Shown piece after piece: positions 1-5,755 of a stretch of 17,361 nucleotides of DNA. The position numbers and the translations under genes are program-made. A model generated the notes under the pieces. The model was not told the origin of the DNA. It saw nothing but the letters and a program-made list of their open reading frames with translations, and made no database searches. The stretch covers positions 1 to 17,361 of the forward strand of contig JBBDSJ010000125.1 in assembly GCA_040905025.1 (NCBI GenBank), in the 5' to 3' direction. Source of the DNA: JBBDSJ01 sp040905025 (GTDB lineage: Bacteria; Pseudomonadota; Gammaproteobacteria; Methylohalomonadales; Methylohalomonadaceae). How positions within the stretch are numbered: position 1 is the first letter of the stretch; each line of letters opens with the position of its first letter.

Positions 1-2
1 GC

Positions 3-28
3 TGTAGGAGCCCGCTTCAGCGGGCGAA
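3..28 (+). repeat. REP element at the 3' end of trmL
   Basis: This is a 26-bp palindromic element: head TGTAGGAGC, stem CCGC/GCGG around a TTCA loop (6 bp of pairing when the flanking GC/GC is counted), and tail GCGAA. It belongs to the same family as the copies around 1470-2702. It lies 5 bp beyond the trmL stop codon, in the extragenic, gene-end position typical of REP elements. It could act as a hairpin at the 3' end of the trmL transcript. The copy is complete. Confidence 0.85.
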
Positions 29-33
29 TGCTT

Positions 34-486
34 TCAGCTGAAATCATTCTGGCGCCAGGCTTCATACAAGCCAATCGCGACGCTGTTGGACAGGTTCAGG
101 CTGCGTTCACCAGCGCGCATTGGTATACGTACTACGTTGTCTCCCCATTCAGATAACAAGGATTCCGGCAGTCCGCGGGTTTCCGGTCCAAAAATCAGGA
201 CGTCCCCCGGTTGATAGCGAGCTTCATGATAGACATGCCGGCCTTTGGTTGAGAAAGCATGGATCTGCGCTGGTCGCAGTTCAGCCAGACAGTTTTCCAG
301 TGATTCATGTACCGTCATGCAGGTACGCGCCAGATAGTCCAGGCCGGCACGTTTGAGCTTGCGATCATCCAGCCGGAATCCCAGCGGTTTGATTAAATGC
401 AGGTTTGCACCGGTGTTGGCACACAGGCGTATAATATTACCGGTATTCGGCGCAATCTCGGGTTCAAATAAAACAACATGAAACAT
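34..486 (-). CDS. trmL: tRNA (cytidine(34)-2'-O)-methyltransferase TrmL
   Basis: TrmL is a SPOUT-class, SAM-dependent enzyme that 2'-O-methylates the wobble nucleotide (C34 or cmnm5U34) of certain leucine tRNAs in the cytoplasm. The 150-residue product is normal length for TrmL/YibK. Visible family motifs are the N-terminal EIAPNTGNIIRLCANTG (residues 10-26), LIFGPETRGLP (97-107) and the C-terminal RIPM...RSLNLSNSVAIGLYEAWRQ (120-146). The last two form the SPOUT knot that binds SAM. The start is supported by an AGGGG ribosome-binding site (plus-strand 496-500), nine bases before the ATG. That site and the start codon lie within or beside the 5' end of pyrD on the other strand. A REP element follows the stop codon. 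Identification is firm from motifs and length. Confidence 0.95.
   Translation of the reverse strand: MFHVVLFEPEIAPNTGNIIRLCANTGANLHLIKPLGFRLDDRKLKRAGLDYLARTCMTVHESLENCLAELRPAQIHAFSTKGRHVYHEARYQPGDVLIFGPETRGLPESLLSEWGDNVVRIPMRAGERSLNLSNSVAIGLYEAWRQNDFS
430..435 (+). promoter_or_regulatory. candidate -10 box for pyrD inside trmL
   Basis: A perfect TATAAT lies 42 bases upstream of the pyrD ATG, within the trmL coding sequence of the opposite strand. It would give a leader of about 35 nucleotides. No good -35 is present at standard spacing; the nearest candidate is TTGCAC at a 19-base spacing. The call therefore rests on the -10 match and its position alone. Confidence 0.35.
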
Positions 487-1461
487 TCAGCATTACCCCT
501 GTCTGTGACAGATTCCCAATTCCTGGCGACAGAATTCTGTGGCCTGGCTTTCAATACGCCGCAAGTGTTGCTATCAGGCTGTGTCGGCTTTGGTGAGGAA
601 TATACCCGGGTGGCGGGATTTTCCAATACCGATGTTGGAGCCATTTGTTTAAAAGGCACCACGCTGGAGCCACGGCTCGGTAATCAGCCGCACCGGCTGG
701 CTGAAACGCCGATGGGCATGCTCAATGCCATCGGCCTGCAAAATCCCGGTACGCGCAAGGTGGTTGATGAGTATCTGCCAAAACTCGATTTCGCCGAAAC
801 CCGCTTTATCGCGAATCTGTCCGGTACCACGGTCGAGGAATACGCGGAAATCACCCGGATTTTTGATGATTCGCCGATTGACGCGATGGAAATCAATATT
901 TCCTGTCCGAATGTTAAAGAGGGTGGTGTCGCGTTTGGCAATGACCCGGACATGTCCGCGCGGGTTGTTGCAGCCTGCCGCAAGATGACCAATAAACCGT
1001 TGATCACCAAACTGTCACCGAACCAGACTGATATTGCCTATAACGCCAAACGTTGTATTGAGGCCGGCACCGATGCATTCGCCGTCATCAACACCGTCAT
1101 GGGCATGGCGATAGATATCGAACGTCGGCAACCCATTATTGGTAATAACCAGGGCGGTCTGTCCGGGCCGGCCATCAAACCGATTGCCCTGCTCAAGGTA
1201 CATCAGGTCTACCAGGTCGCGCGCGAGCATAATATTCCGATCATCGGCCAGGGTGGCATTACCACGGCGGAAGATGCGATTGAGTTCATGATCGCCGGTG
1301 CCAGTGCTGTGGGTATCGGTACAGCACTCTTTTATGAGCCGCTGAGTTGCAAAAAGATAAATGCCGGCATGGTCGAATATCTGCAGCGCCATGGTATGGA
1401 CCATATCAGTGAACTGGTCGGCACCCTGCAATTGCATGGTGAGTTGAATGCCTGTACATAA
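478..1461 (+). CDS. pyrD: dihydroorotate dehydrogenase, class 1 (1B-like)
   Basis: This enzyme oxidises dihydroorotate to orotate, the fourth step of pyrimidine synthesis, using FMN in a TIM barrel. The 327-residue product shows SGCVGFGEEY (33-42), KGTTLEPRLGN (59-69), ETPMGMLNAIGLQNPG (76-91) and NISCPNVKEGGVAFG (140-154). Cys143 is in the position of the catalytic base; class 2 enzymes use Ser. GGLSGPAIKP (226-235) and GQGGI (257-261) lie near the FMN phosphate site. The NISCPNVK-GG pattern resembles class 1B (PyrDB), which normally pairs with the PyrK iron-sulfur/FAD subunit. No pyrK lies in this window. There is no membrane-binding N-terminal helix as in class 2. The ATG overlaps trmL's start by 9 bp and has no clear ribosome-binding site. 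A GTG at 505 is an alternative start; conserved sequence begins near residue 16. Confidence 0.92.
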   Translation: MKHSALPLSVTDSQFLATEFCGLAFNTPQVLLSGCVGFGEEYTRVAGFSNTDVGAICLKGTTLEPRLGNQPHRLAETPMGMLNAIGLQNPGTRKVVDEYLPKLDFAETRFIANLSGTTVEEYAEITRIFDDSPIDAMEINISCPNVKEGGVAFGNDPDMSARVVAACRKMTNKPLITKLSPNQTDIAYNAKRCIEAGTDAFAVINTVMGMAIDIERRQPIIGNNQGGLSGPAIKPIALLKVHQVYQVAREHNIPIIGQGGITTAEDAIEFMIAGASAVGIGTALFYEPLSCKKINAGMVEYLQRHGMDHISELVGTLQLHGELNACT

Positions 1462-1469
1462 GGCTGCCG

Positions 1470-1668
1470 TTCGCCTGGCAAGCCAGGCTCCTACGGGTGC
1501 CGGGTATTGCTGTAGGAGCCCGCTTTAGCAAGCGAACTGGATTGGCCGGCAGTTGCCTGGCAAGCCAGGCTCCTACAGGTGCCGAGTTTTTGTGTCGGTG
1601 CCTGTTGTAGGAGCTTGCTTTAGCAAGCGAAATATCTTTTCACAACCGTTCGTCTATTAGCAAGCGAA
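1470..1668. repeat. REP cluster between pyrD and the RAYT gene
   Basis: This cluster holds five REP copies and one half copy. Their positions are 1470-1494 (minus), 1511-1536 (plus), 1552-1577 (minus, altered tail), 1606-1631 (plus) and half element 1657-1668 (plus, right arm and GCGAA tail only). The minus copies read, on their own strand, TGTAGGAGC, then stem CTGG/CCAG, then GCGAA. The plus copies use CCGC or TTGC left arms. Heads of each minus-plus pair face each other across GGGTGCCGGGTATTGC or a longer variant of it. The plus-minus junction carries CTGGATTGGCCGGC. The copy at 1511 has a CCGC left arm and a GCAA right arm, so its stem is broken. The first element starts 9 bp after the pyrD stop. 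Confidence 0.88.
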
Positions 1669-1692
1669 ACAATATGGTTCAGGAGCAATTGC

Positions 1693-2151
1693 ATGGATGC
1701 AAAAAAATATGCCCACGGAGAAAGACTTCGCTATGGCAGGCAATCAATTCCGTATCAGGAATATCTTGTAACCTTTGTCACAAAAGCTCGCTTCAAATAT
1801 TTTGAAGATTATATAAATGCCAGGATGGCTGCACGCGGAATTATTGATAACGATATATCCTTGCATGTGGAGACGATGGCCTATGTTGTAATGCCGGATC
1901 ATGTTCATTGGCTGATTCGGCTTAAGCCGTGTGGGTATCTGTCTCGGGTTGTTCAATTGTATAAGGCAAAAATATCATACCAAATCGGAGCTGGACTATG
2001 GCAGCGAGGATTCCATGATCGGGCTGTCAGAAGAATGGAGGATACAATAGATATTGCGCGTTATATTGTTGCAAATCCGTTGCGTTCTGGATTGGTGGAT
2101 GATATTGCCGAGTATCCATATTGGGATGCCATTTGGTTAACCGGCTATTGA
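1693..2151 (+). CDS. RAYT: REP-associated tyrosine transposase (Y1, IS200-like)
   Basis: This is a 152-residue single-strand DNA transposase/endonuclease of the Y1 HUH superfamily. The metal-binding HxH motif is in VMPDHVHWLI (His70 and His72). The probable catalytic tyrosine is Tyr124 in ARYIVANPLRSGLV, 52 residues after the second His, as in characterised RAYTs. LWQRGFHDRAVR (102-113) and the YPYWDAIWL end (141-149) are also family hallmarks. The ORF appears intact. AGGAG at 1681-1685, seven bases before the ATG, supports the start. The gene looks more AT-rich than its neighbours, with A/T-ending codons common, which suggests different ancestry or relaxed selection. It is flanked by REP elements on both sides, the presumed substrates. 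IS200 proper is less likely because the WQ-GFHDR and YIVANP signatures are RAYT-type. Confidence 0.92.
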   Translation: MDAKKYAHGERLRYGRQSIPYQEYLVTFVTKARFKYFEDYINARMAARGIIDNDISLHVETMAYVVMPDHVHWLIRLKPCGYLSRVVQLYKAKISYQIGAGLWQRGFHDRAVRRMEDTIDIARYIVANPLRSGLVDDIAEYPYWDAIWLTGY

Positions 2152-2359
2152 CACGATGTTCGCCTGGCAAGCCAGGCTCCTACAGATGGTTGGATTCTTT
2201 TGGCTATTATTCGCCTGGCAAGCCAGGCTCCTACGGGTGCCGGGTTTTTGTGTCGGTGCCTGTTGTAGGAGCTTGCTTTAGCAAGCGAACTGGATTGGCC
2301 GGCGTTCGCCTGGCAAGCCAGGCTCCTACGGGTGCCGGGTTTTTGTGTCGGTGCCTGTT

Positions 2360-2459
2360 NNNNNNNNNNNNNNNNNNNNNNNNNNNNNNNNNNNNNNNNN
2401 NNNNNNNNNNNNNNNNNNNNNNNNNNNNNNNNNNNNNNNNNNNNNNNNNNNNNNNNNNN
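2360..2459. other. assembly gap (100 N)
   Basis: Exactly 100 undetermined bases interrupt the REP array. A round number of this kind is normally a placeholder for a gap of unknown length. The left edge ends at the first bases expected of a plus-oriented REP, and the right edge begins inside a minus-oriented one. The true sequence therefore probably continues the repeat pattern. Confidence 0.97.
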
Positions 2460-2702
2460 GCAAGCCAGGCTCCTACAGATGGTTGGATTCTTTTGGCTAT
2501 TATTCGCCTGGCAAACCAGGCTCCTACGGGTGCCGGGTATTGCTGTAGGAGCCCGCTTTAGCGGGCGAACTGGATTGGCCGGCGTTCGCCTGGCAAGCCA
2601 GGCTCCTACAAATGGTTGGATTCTTTTGGCTATTATTCGCCTGGCAAGCCAGGCTCCTACAGGTGCCGGGTATTGCTGTAGGAGCCCGCTTTAGCGGGCG
2701 AA
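2460..2702. repeat. nested tandem repeat of about 133 bp built from REPs
   Basis: After the gap, the order minus REP, 25-bp spacer, minus REP, 16-bp spacer, plus REP, 15-bp spacer repeats with a 133-bp period. The copy at 2503 matches 2636, and 2544 matches 2677. Before the gap, the same order has a 146-bp period (2159 to 2305) because the minus-plus spacer is 13 bp longer. Two unit lengths of the same higher-order repeat are thus seen on either side of the gap. Confidence 0.8.
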
Positions 2703-2703
2703 T

Positions 2704-3018
2704 TCATTTAGCTTGTATCCGCTTCAGAAACACGCGCATTTCCTTGACTGCCTGAATGTCACCACGCTTTTCCGCCACCTTAATCCCTTTCTGATAGGCT
2801 TCAATAGCCGCCGGTACATTATTAGCCGCCGTCAGTGCCTTGCCATACAGCTTCCAGGCTGCTGAATAGTCAGGGTCCTGTGCCACTGCCTTTTCAAGAT
2901 GAATTATGGCGACGTCGTGGTGGCCTTCTTTCAAGTAGGCGGCGCCCAGACTGTAGCGCAGCAGGGCATTGTCCTGACCCTGTGACAGCAGCTTTTCAAA
3001 ATTCTCAATAGAACTCAT
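2704..3018 (-). CDS. small tetratricopeptide-repeat protein
   Basis: This 104-residue protein has two clear TPR helix pairs: about 17-50 (with LGAAYLKEGHHDVAIIHLEKAVAQDPD) and about 51-84 (with YGKALTAANNVPAAIEAYQKGIKVA). A charged helix follows to the C-terminus. There is no signal peptide or membrane segment, so it is probably a cytoplasmic adaptor for protein contacts. Its ATG overlaps the stop of the upstream TPR-methyltransferase gene (ATGA), which implies coupled translation and a related role. It is the last gene of the long minus-strand run, and its stop codon sits one base from a REP element. The partner and substrate are unknown. Confidence 0.82.
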   Translation of the reverse strand: MSSIENFEKLLSQGQDNALLRYSLGAAYLKEGHHDVAIIHLEKAVAQDPDYSAAWKLYGKALTAANNVPAAIEAYQKGIKVAEKRGDIQAVKEMRVFLKRIQAK

Positions 3019-5123
3019 GCAAGTGCCCGTACCCAGAAAATATACTGATCTGAAAAAGTGTCGGTATATTGCTGTTCAAATATGTCCCAGTTATCCAGAT
3101 TACGCATTTGTGAATCATCGGGATATTCATTCTGATAGCGTTGTGGAATGGAAAATTCACTGAACTCAAAGCCGATAAACTCAAGTTGCAATGCAGCCAG
3201 GATTTCTTTTATCCCGGTCAGGGTAAGCTGGTGTTCCTGGACATGAAACATCAAATCACGGCATTCCGAGGTGCTGTAAAAATCGGGCGAATAAAGTAAT
3301 ACATGACAAGGATCGTCAGCGGACAGGCCGGCAACATACTCCCGGCACTGGCGAATACCGGCGTGATCAGCAGGTAATTTATTCGAATCGATATAGGCGC
3401 GAATTGCCCGTATAGGCCCGCGCGCCCGCTCGCTATACAGACCAACACGCATCAGCCCCTCTGGTTTGAGCTTTTGCCGCAGCGATTGCCAGCCCTGACG
3501 CGGATCCTGCATATGGTGCAATACGCCATAGCACTCAATCATATCGAAATGATCCTGCAGCTTGTCGAGCTGAAGAATATCGGCCTGGCAGAATCTTATG
3601 GTTTGTGTTGCAGCAGATGCCGGCGGCTGGTCTTCATTATAACGCCGCATTGCGTAAGCAAGACTTGAACGGCTCAGGTCGATAGCCGTGATCCGTGCAT
3701 CGGGGAATCTTCTGGCCAGCCGGATCGCCTGTAACCCGGTGCCACAGCCGGCCGAGAGAATGGCTGGTGATTCCGGAATATTGAGCTTGGTGGTTGAGCC
3801 GGTCAGCCACGGGAACAAGGCCTGAATATAAGCGGATAGATGCGTGGGTTCAGGCTGGTCCTGCATTTGCCAGCGCGGGTAGGGGTTCTCTTCATACTGG
3901 CTTTGCACAGCCGCTGAAGTGCTGTCGTTTATTGTTGATAGTGTTTCAATTTCGTGAGAACAGGATTTCTCCTGCAACGGCTCCAGGATTTGCTGGGTTA
4001 ATAATGGGGTGAGCATGGAAGATAATTGCGAATCAACCCATTCACAGCTGATGTCCAGTTTTGACAAAGGCTGATAGCAGGCGAGCCGGCACAGAGCTAC
4101 ATTGCACTCGGCAGTCGCTGTATTGTTCTGGTTAAAATAGTCGCTGATACGGGATTTTAATTCATCGACAAGCGTAGACTCCTCGTCACTGACAGACCAG
4201 ACATACTCATTCAAAAAGCATTGTCTGGCGATATAGACAAGTAAAGTCTGGAGCTCAGTATCCAGATCCCTGTCAGATGCCAGCAACAGCCAGCGCCGTG
4301 CCTGCGTCAACAGCCGTTCAAGTGCAAGATCACAAACGGGTTCGCGCACAAGCAGGCGTAATAATATCGGCTGAAGTAACTGTCTGATATTGGTTGCGTC
4401 AACAGTAGTCAACTGCCCAAAGACATGCTGACGTAAATAGCGCGCCGCTGCACGACTCAAGCGCCGGCCGTCAATCCGGTCAATTTGCAGACAGGCGAGC
4501 AGGGCGGCTTCCAGCTGCTGTTCTGGTGTGTTCAGTGGTAACAGGCTGATGCAATCCGCCAGATCGGACAGAATGCGGCGCGAATCCGGTTCAAGTTGCC
4601 AGGCCTGGACCAGCGGTTGCCAGGCCGCCGGGGGATTGGCCATCTCCAGATAGAGGCTGCCAAGGTTGTGCCAGGCACCGGCGAAATCTGTATTCGCTTC
4701 GGTCGCCTGTCGATAGGCGTGTTCGGCTGCAGCAAAATTCCCCATGGCTCGGAATACATTGCCGCGATTGTTGTGCAGCTCGGGAATATGGCCGGCGACT
4801 GGTAGTGCCTGATCATAGATATCCAGTGCCTGCTGTAGTTGCCCGACCGCTTTCAGGCACACACCGAGATTAATCAATACTTCAACTTGTGCGGGTTGCA
4901 GCCGCAGGCAATGCCTGAATTGTTTTATCGCTTCGGGGATACGTTGTTGTTGCTGGAATAATCTGGCAAGTAACAGCCGCGCCTGAAAATTATCAGGATT
5001 AAATTTCAATAAACGGGCAAGTTGTTTTTCTGCACCAGCAAAATTCTTTTGCTGGGCAAGCTGGATACATTTCTGCAGCAATATGCGCTCATCGTGAGGG
5101 GATGATTTTGATCGTTTCGCCAT
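3015..5123 (-). CDS. TPR-repeat and SAM-dependent methyltransferase fusion protein
   Basis: This 702-residue protein has three parts. Residues about 10-185 are TPR units; recognisable ones include FNPDNFQARLLLARLFQQQQ, EVLINLGVCLKAVGQLQQAL and LHNNRGNVFRAMGNFAAAEH. Residues about 190-400 are helical and unassigned. Residues about 405-700 are a class I methyltransferase, preceded by YEENPYPRW (410-418). SAM-binding motif I is ILSAGCGTG (455-463), the acidic ribose contact is Asp482 in TAIDLS, and CQADIL (512-517) and CYGVLHHMQDP (531-541) are later motifs. No signal peptide is present, so the enzyme is cytoplasmic. The substrate is unknown; the TPRs suggest a protein target. There is no strong ribosome-binding site before the ATG. 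The gene lies 56 bp from the upstream methyltransferase gene and overlaps the small TPR gene by 4 bp. Confidence 0.88.
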   Translation of the reverse strand: MAKRSKSSPHDERILLQKCIQLAQQKNFAGAEKQLARLLKFNPDNFQARLLLARLFQQQQRIPEAIKQFRHCLRLQPAQVEVLINLGVCLKAVGQLQQALDIYDQALPVAGHIPELHNNRGNVFRAMGNFAAAEHAYRQATEANTDFAGAWHNLGSLYLEMANPPAAWQPLVQAWQLEPDSRRILSDLADCISLLPLNTPEQQLEAALLACLQIDRIDGRRLSRAAARYLRQHVFGQLTTVDATNIRQLLQPILLRLLVREPVCDLALERLLTQARRWLLLASDRDLDTELQTLLVYIARQCFLNEYVWSVSDEESTLVDELKSRISDYFNQNNTATAECNVALCRLACYQPLSKLDISCEWVDSQLSSMLTPLLTQQILEPLQEKSCSHEIETLSTINDSTSAAVQSQYEENPYPRWQMQDQPEPTHLSAYIQALFPWLTGSTTKLNIPESPAILSAGCGTGLQAIRLARRFPDARITAIDLSRSSLAYAMRRYNEDQPPASAATQTIRFCQADILQLDKLQDHFDMIECYGVLHHMQDPRQGWQSLRQKLKPEGLMRVGLYSERARGPIRAIRAYIDSNKLPADHAGIRQCREYVAGLSADDPCHVLLYSPDFYSTSECRDLMFHVQEHQLTLTGIKEILAALQLEFIGFEFSEFSIPQRYQNEYPDDSQMRNLDNWDIFEQQYTDTFSDQYIFWVRALA

Positions 5124-5179
5124 CTTGAATACTGCTGTGCTACCTGGACTCGAATGGTGATGTAAGGCTTCTGGTATGC

Positions 5180-5755
5180 TCAGACTTTCCGGCCAATATA
5201 CCGGGCCTTGTTACGGCAGCCCTGGTCGAGTTTGCCGGTTCGGCCGTCTTCACGGTAATAAATCAGGCGTAGTGGCTGACACAACATCAGTAATTCATTC
5301 GGCTGTAATAAATAATCCGGATTATTCGGGCCACGGGAATCGGTCTTTTCGGCGGTAAATGTTTCATAGAACAACAGGCCATCCGGTCGTAGTGCTGCCG
5401 TTAATGCGGGCAGCAGTTGGCGTTCCAGAAAATTGCTGACTACGATAATATCAAATTCATTTGGAGCCGGCGGGTCCATAACTACATCACGGCAACAAGT
5501 CGTGATTTCCAGTTTTTGGGTAGCGGCTGTTTCGGCCAATTTTTCCAGCGCAACCCCGGAAAAGTCCCAGGCCTCGGTCGTCAGGCCTTGTTGTGCCAGT
5601 AACAAGGCATTACCACCGCGACCACAGGCCAGATCCAGCGCCCGGCCCTGTGCAGGTAATAAATGAGTATTTTCCGCGAGTACGCTTGCCGCTGTGGGCT
5701 TGGCATCATATTGCTGATGCCGTGTATCCCAGCCATCACTACCCCGGTGGTTCAT
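5180..5755 (-). CDS. class I SAM-dependent methyltransferase (TehB-like)
   Basis: This 191-residue protein is a compact single-domain methyltransferase. It opens with GWDTRHQQYD (8-17), resembling the WDxRY-type entry of such enzymes. Motif I is ALDLACGRGGNALLLA (39-54), and the acidic residue after strand 2 is in AWDFSG. NEFDIIVVSNFLER and LRPDGLLFYETFT mark strands 4 and 5. The reading frame extends upstream to 5839, but the ATG at 5755 is preferred. It overlaps the trkH stop by 4 bp (ATGA), has GGCGG just upstream, and starts where the conserved domain begins. Coupling to trkH is likely, but a link to potassium transport is not established. The substrate is unknown; the TehB-like label rests on overall shape only. 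Confidence 0.85.
   Translation of the reverse strand: MNHRGSDGWDTRHQQYDAKPTAASVLAENTHLLPAQGRALDLACGRGGNALLLAQQGLTTEAWDFSGVALEKLAETAATQKLEITTCCRDVVMDPPAPNEFDIIVVSNFLERQLLPALTAALRPDGLLFYETFTAEKTDSRGPNNPDYLLQPNELLMLCQPLRLIYYREDGRTGKLDQGCRNKARYIGRKV

Larger units (their letters stand above)
1470..2702. mobile_element. REP/RAYT (REPIN-type) locus
   Basis: A single RAYT transposase gene is enclosed on both sides by many copies of one REP family, arranged as inverted pairs. This is the layout expected for a REPIN population with its resident RAYT. In enterobacteria, RAYT proteins recognise a GTAG foot beside the REP hairpin, and the head here (TGTAGGAGC) contains GTAG. RAYTs are usually vertically inherited single-copy genes rather than self-spreading insertion sequences. 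I see no insertion-sequence ends or target-site duplications, and treat the locus as a domesticated transposase with its non-autonomous repeats. The locus fills the interval between the convergent pyrD and TPR genes. Confidence 0.75.
2159..2702. repeat. REP cluster between the RAYT gene and the TPR gene
   Basis: Copies are at 2159-2184 (minus), 2210-2234 (minus), 2264-2289 (plus), 2305-2329 (minus), 2460-2477 (minus, cut by the gap), 2503-2527 (minus, one G-to-A change in the loop side), 2544-2569 (plus), 2585-2610 (minus), 2636-2661 (minus) and 2677-2702 (plus). All minus copies are of the CTGG/CCAG stem class. Plus copies are TTGC/GCAA (2264) or CCGC/GCGG (2544, 2677). Three spacer types recur: a 25-bp one between minus-minus pairs, a 15-16 or 29-bp one between minus-plus pairs, and a 15-bp one between plus-minus pairs. 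The last copy ends one base before the stop codon of the convergent TPR gene. Confidence 0.88.

Noticed and set aside
478..1461. Dihydropyrimidine dehydrogenase subunit (PreA) instead of PyrD
   Set aside because: The active-site segment reads NISCPNVKEGG as in PyrD class 1B rather than the NFSCPH type, and there is no ferredoxin-like C-terminal extension.
2130..2215. Spacer between minus REPs as a copy of the RAYT gene end
   Set aside because: Only the short GGCTATT stretch is shared between the RAYT 3' end and the 25-bp spacer; this is too short to argue for common origin.
2121..2694. Open frames of 67-146 codons through the REP array
   Set aside because: They consist of translated repeat sequence and undetermined bases, have no ribosome-binding site and match no family; they are artefacts of GC-rich palindromes.
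1470..2702. CRISPR-like array of regularly spaced repeats
   Set aside because: Repeats alternate in orientation, spacers are themselves repeated (three recurrent types), and no cas gene is present. The REP/RAYT explanation fits all features.
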